Positions 6,160-6,160 of a stretch of DNA of 6,160 bases are shown here, one piece after another. Each line of letters opens with the position of its first letter. Positions within the stretch are counted from its first letter, which is position 1. Under the pieces are notes generated by a model, which had not been told where the DNA came from, searched no databases, and saw nothing but the letters and a program-made list of their open reading frames with translations. Origin of the DNA: Planctomycetaceae bacterium. GTDB lineage: Bacteria; Planctomycetota; Planctomycetia; Pirellulales; Pirellulaceae. The DNA is taken from contig DMPQ01000370.1 of NCBI GenBank assembly GCA_003455945.1, positions 5,518-11,677 on the forward strand, read 5' to 3'. Made by a program: the position numbers and the translations under genes.

Positions 6160-6160
6160 G

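Overview
The window is high-GC DNA (about 64% G+C by eye) that reads as ordinary bacterial chromosome. The best guess at lineage is Planctomycetota. This rests on a DUF1501 protein, a family greatly expanded in that phylum, next to a secreted alpha/beta hydrolase, with loosely packed genes and long spacers. The lineage is inferred from family distribution and was not tested. I see no rRNA, tRNA, CRISPR array, transposase, phage gene or attachment site.

Left part (1-1423, minus strand): two genes of an apparent hydroxyproline degradation cluster. The upstream gene (527-1423) is a DapA-superfamily lyase that keeps the Schiff-base lysine but lacks the substrate-binding arginine of true dihydrodipicolinate synthase. 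It fits 1-pyrroline-4-hydroxy-2-carboxylate deaminase. Downstream and cut by the left edge (1-405) is the N-terminal part of a proline racemase-fold 4-hydroxyproline epimerase with its first catalytic cysteine at residue 88. The dehydrogenases that complete the pathway are not in view and may lie left of the window.

Middle (1424-3276): a 416-base divergent spacer separates the deaminase-like gene from a plus-strand type I-beta glutamine synthetase (1840-3276) with an adenylylation tyrosine. The deaminase step releases ammonium and glutamine synthetase captures it, so the divergent pair makes metabolic sense, though glutamine synthetase is also a general housekeeping enzyme. Two active-site positions differ from the E. 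coli enzyme. A possible 15-codon leader ORF ends in a TGATG overlap with its start.

Right part (3277-6160): a short convergent spacer full of GAGGCAC-type repeats is followed by two minus-strand genes. One encodes an exported serine esterase/hydrolase with a signal peptide (3400-4527). The other encodes a DUF1501 protein whose N-terminus lies beyond the right edge (4831-6159). A 303-base spacer between them carries a second family of short degenerate repeats and two hairpins. I found no clear new multi-gene system. The most notable items are the two 3'-end repeat clusters, the glutamine synthetase active-site substitutions and its leader ORF.
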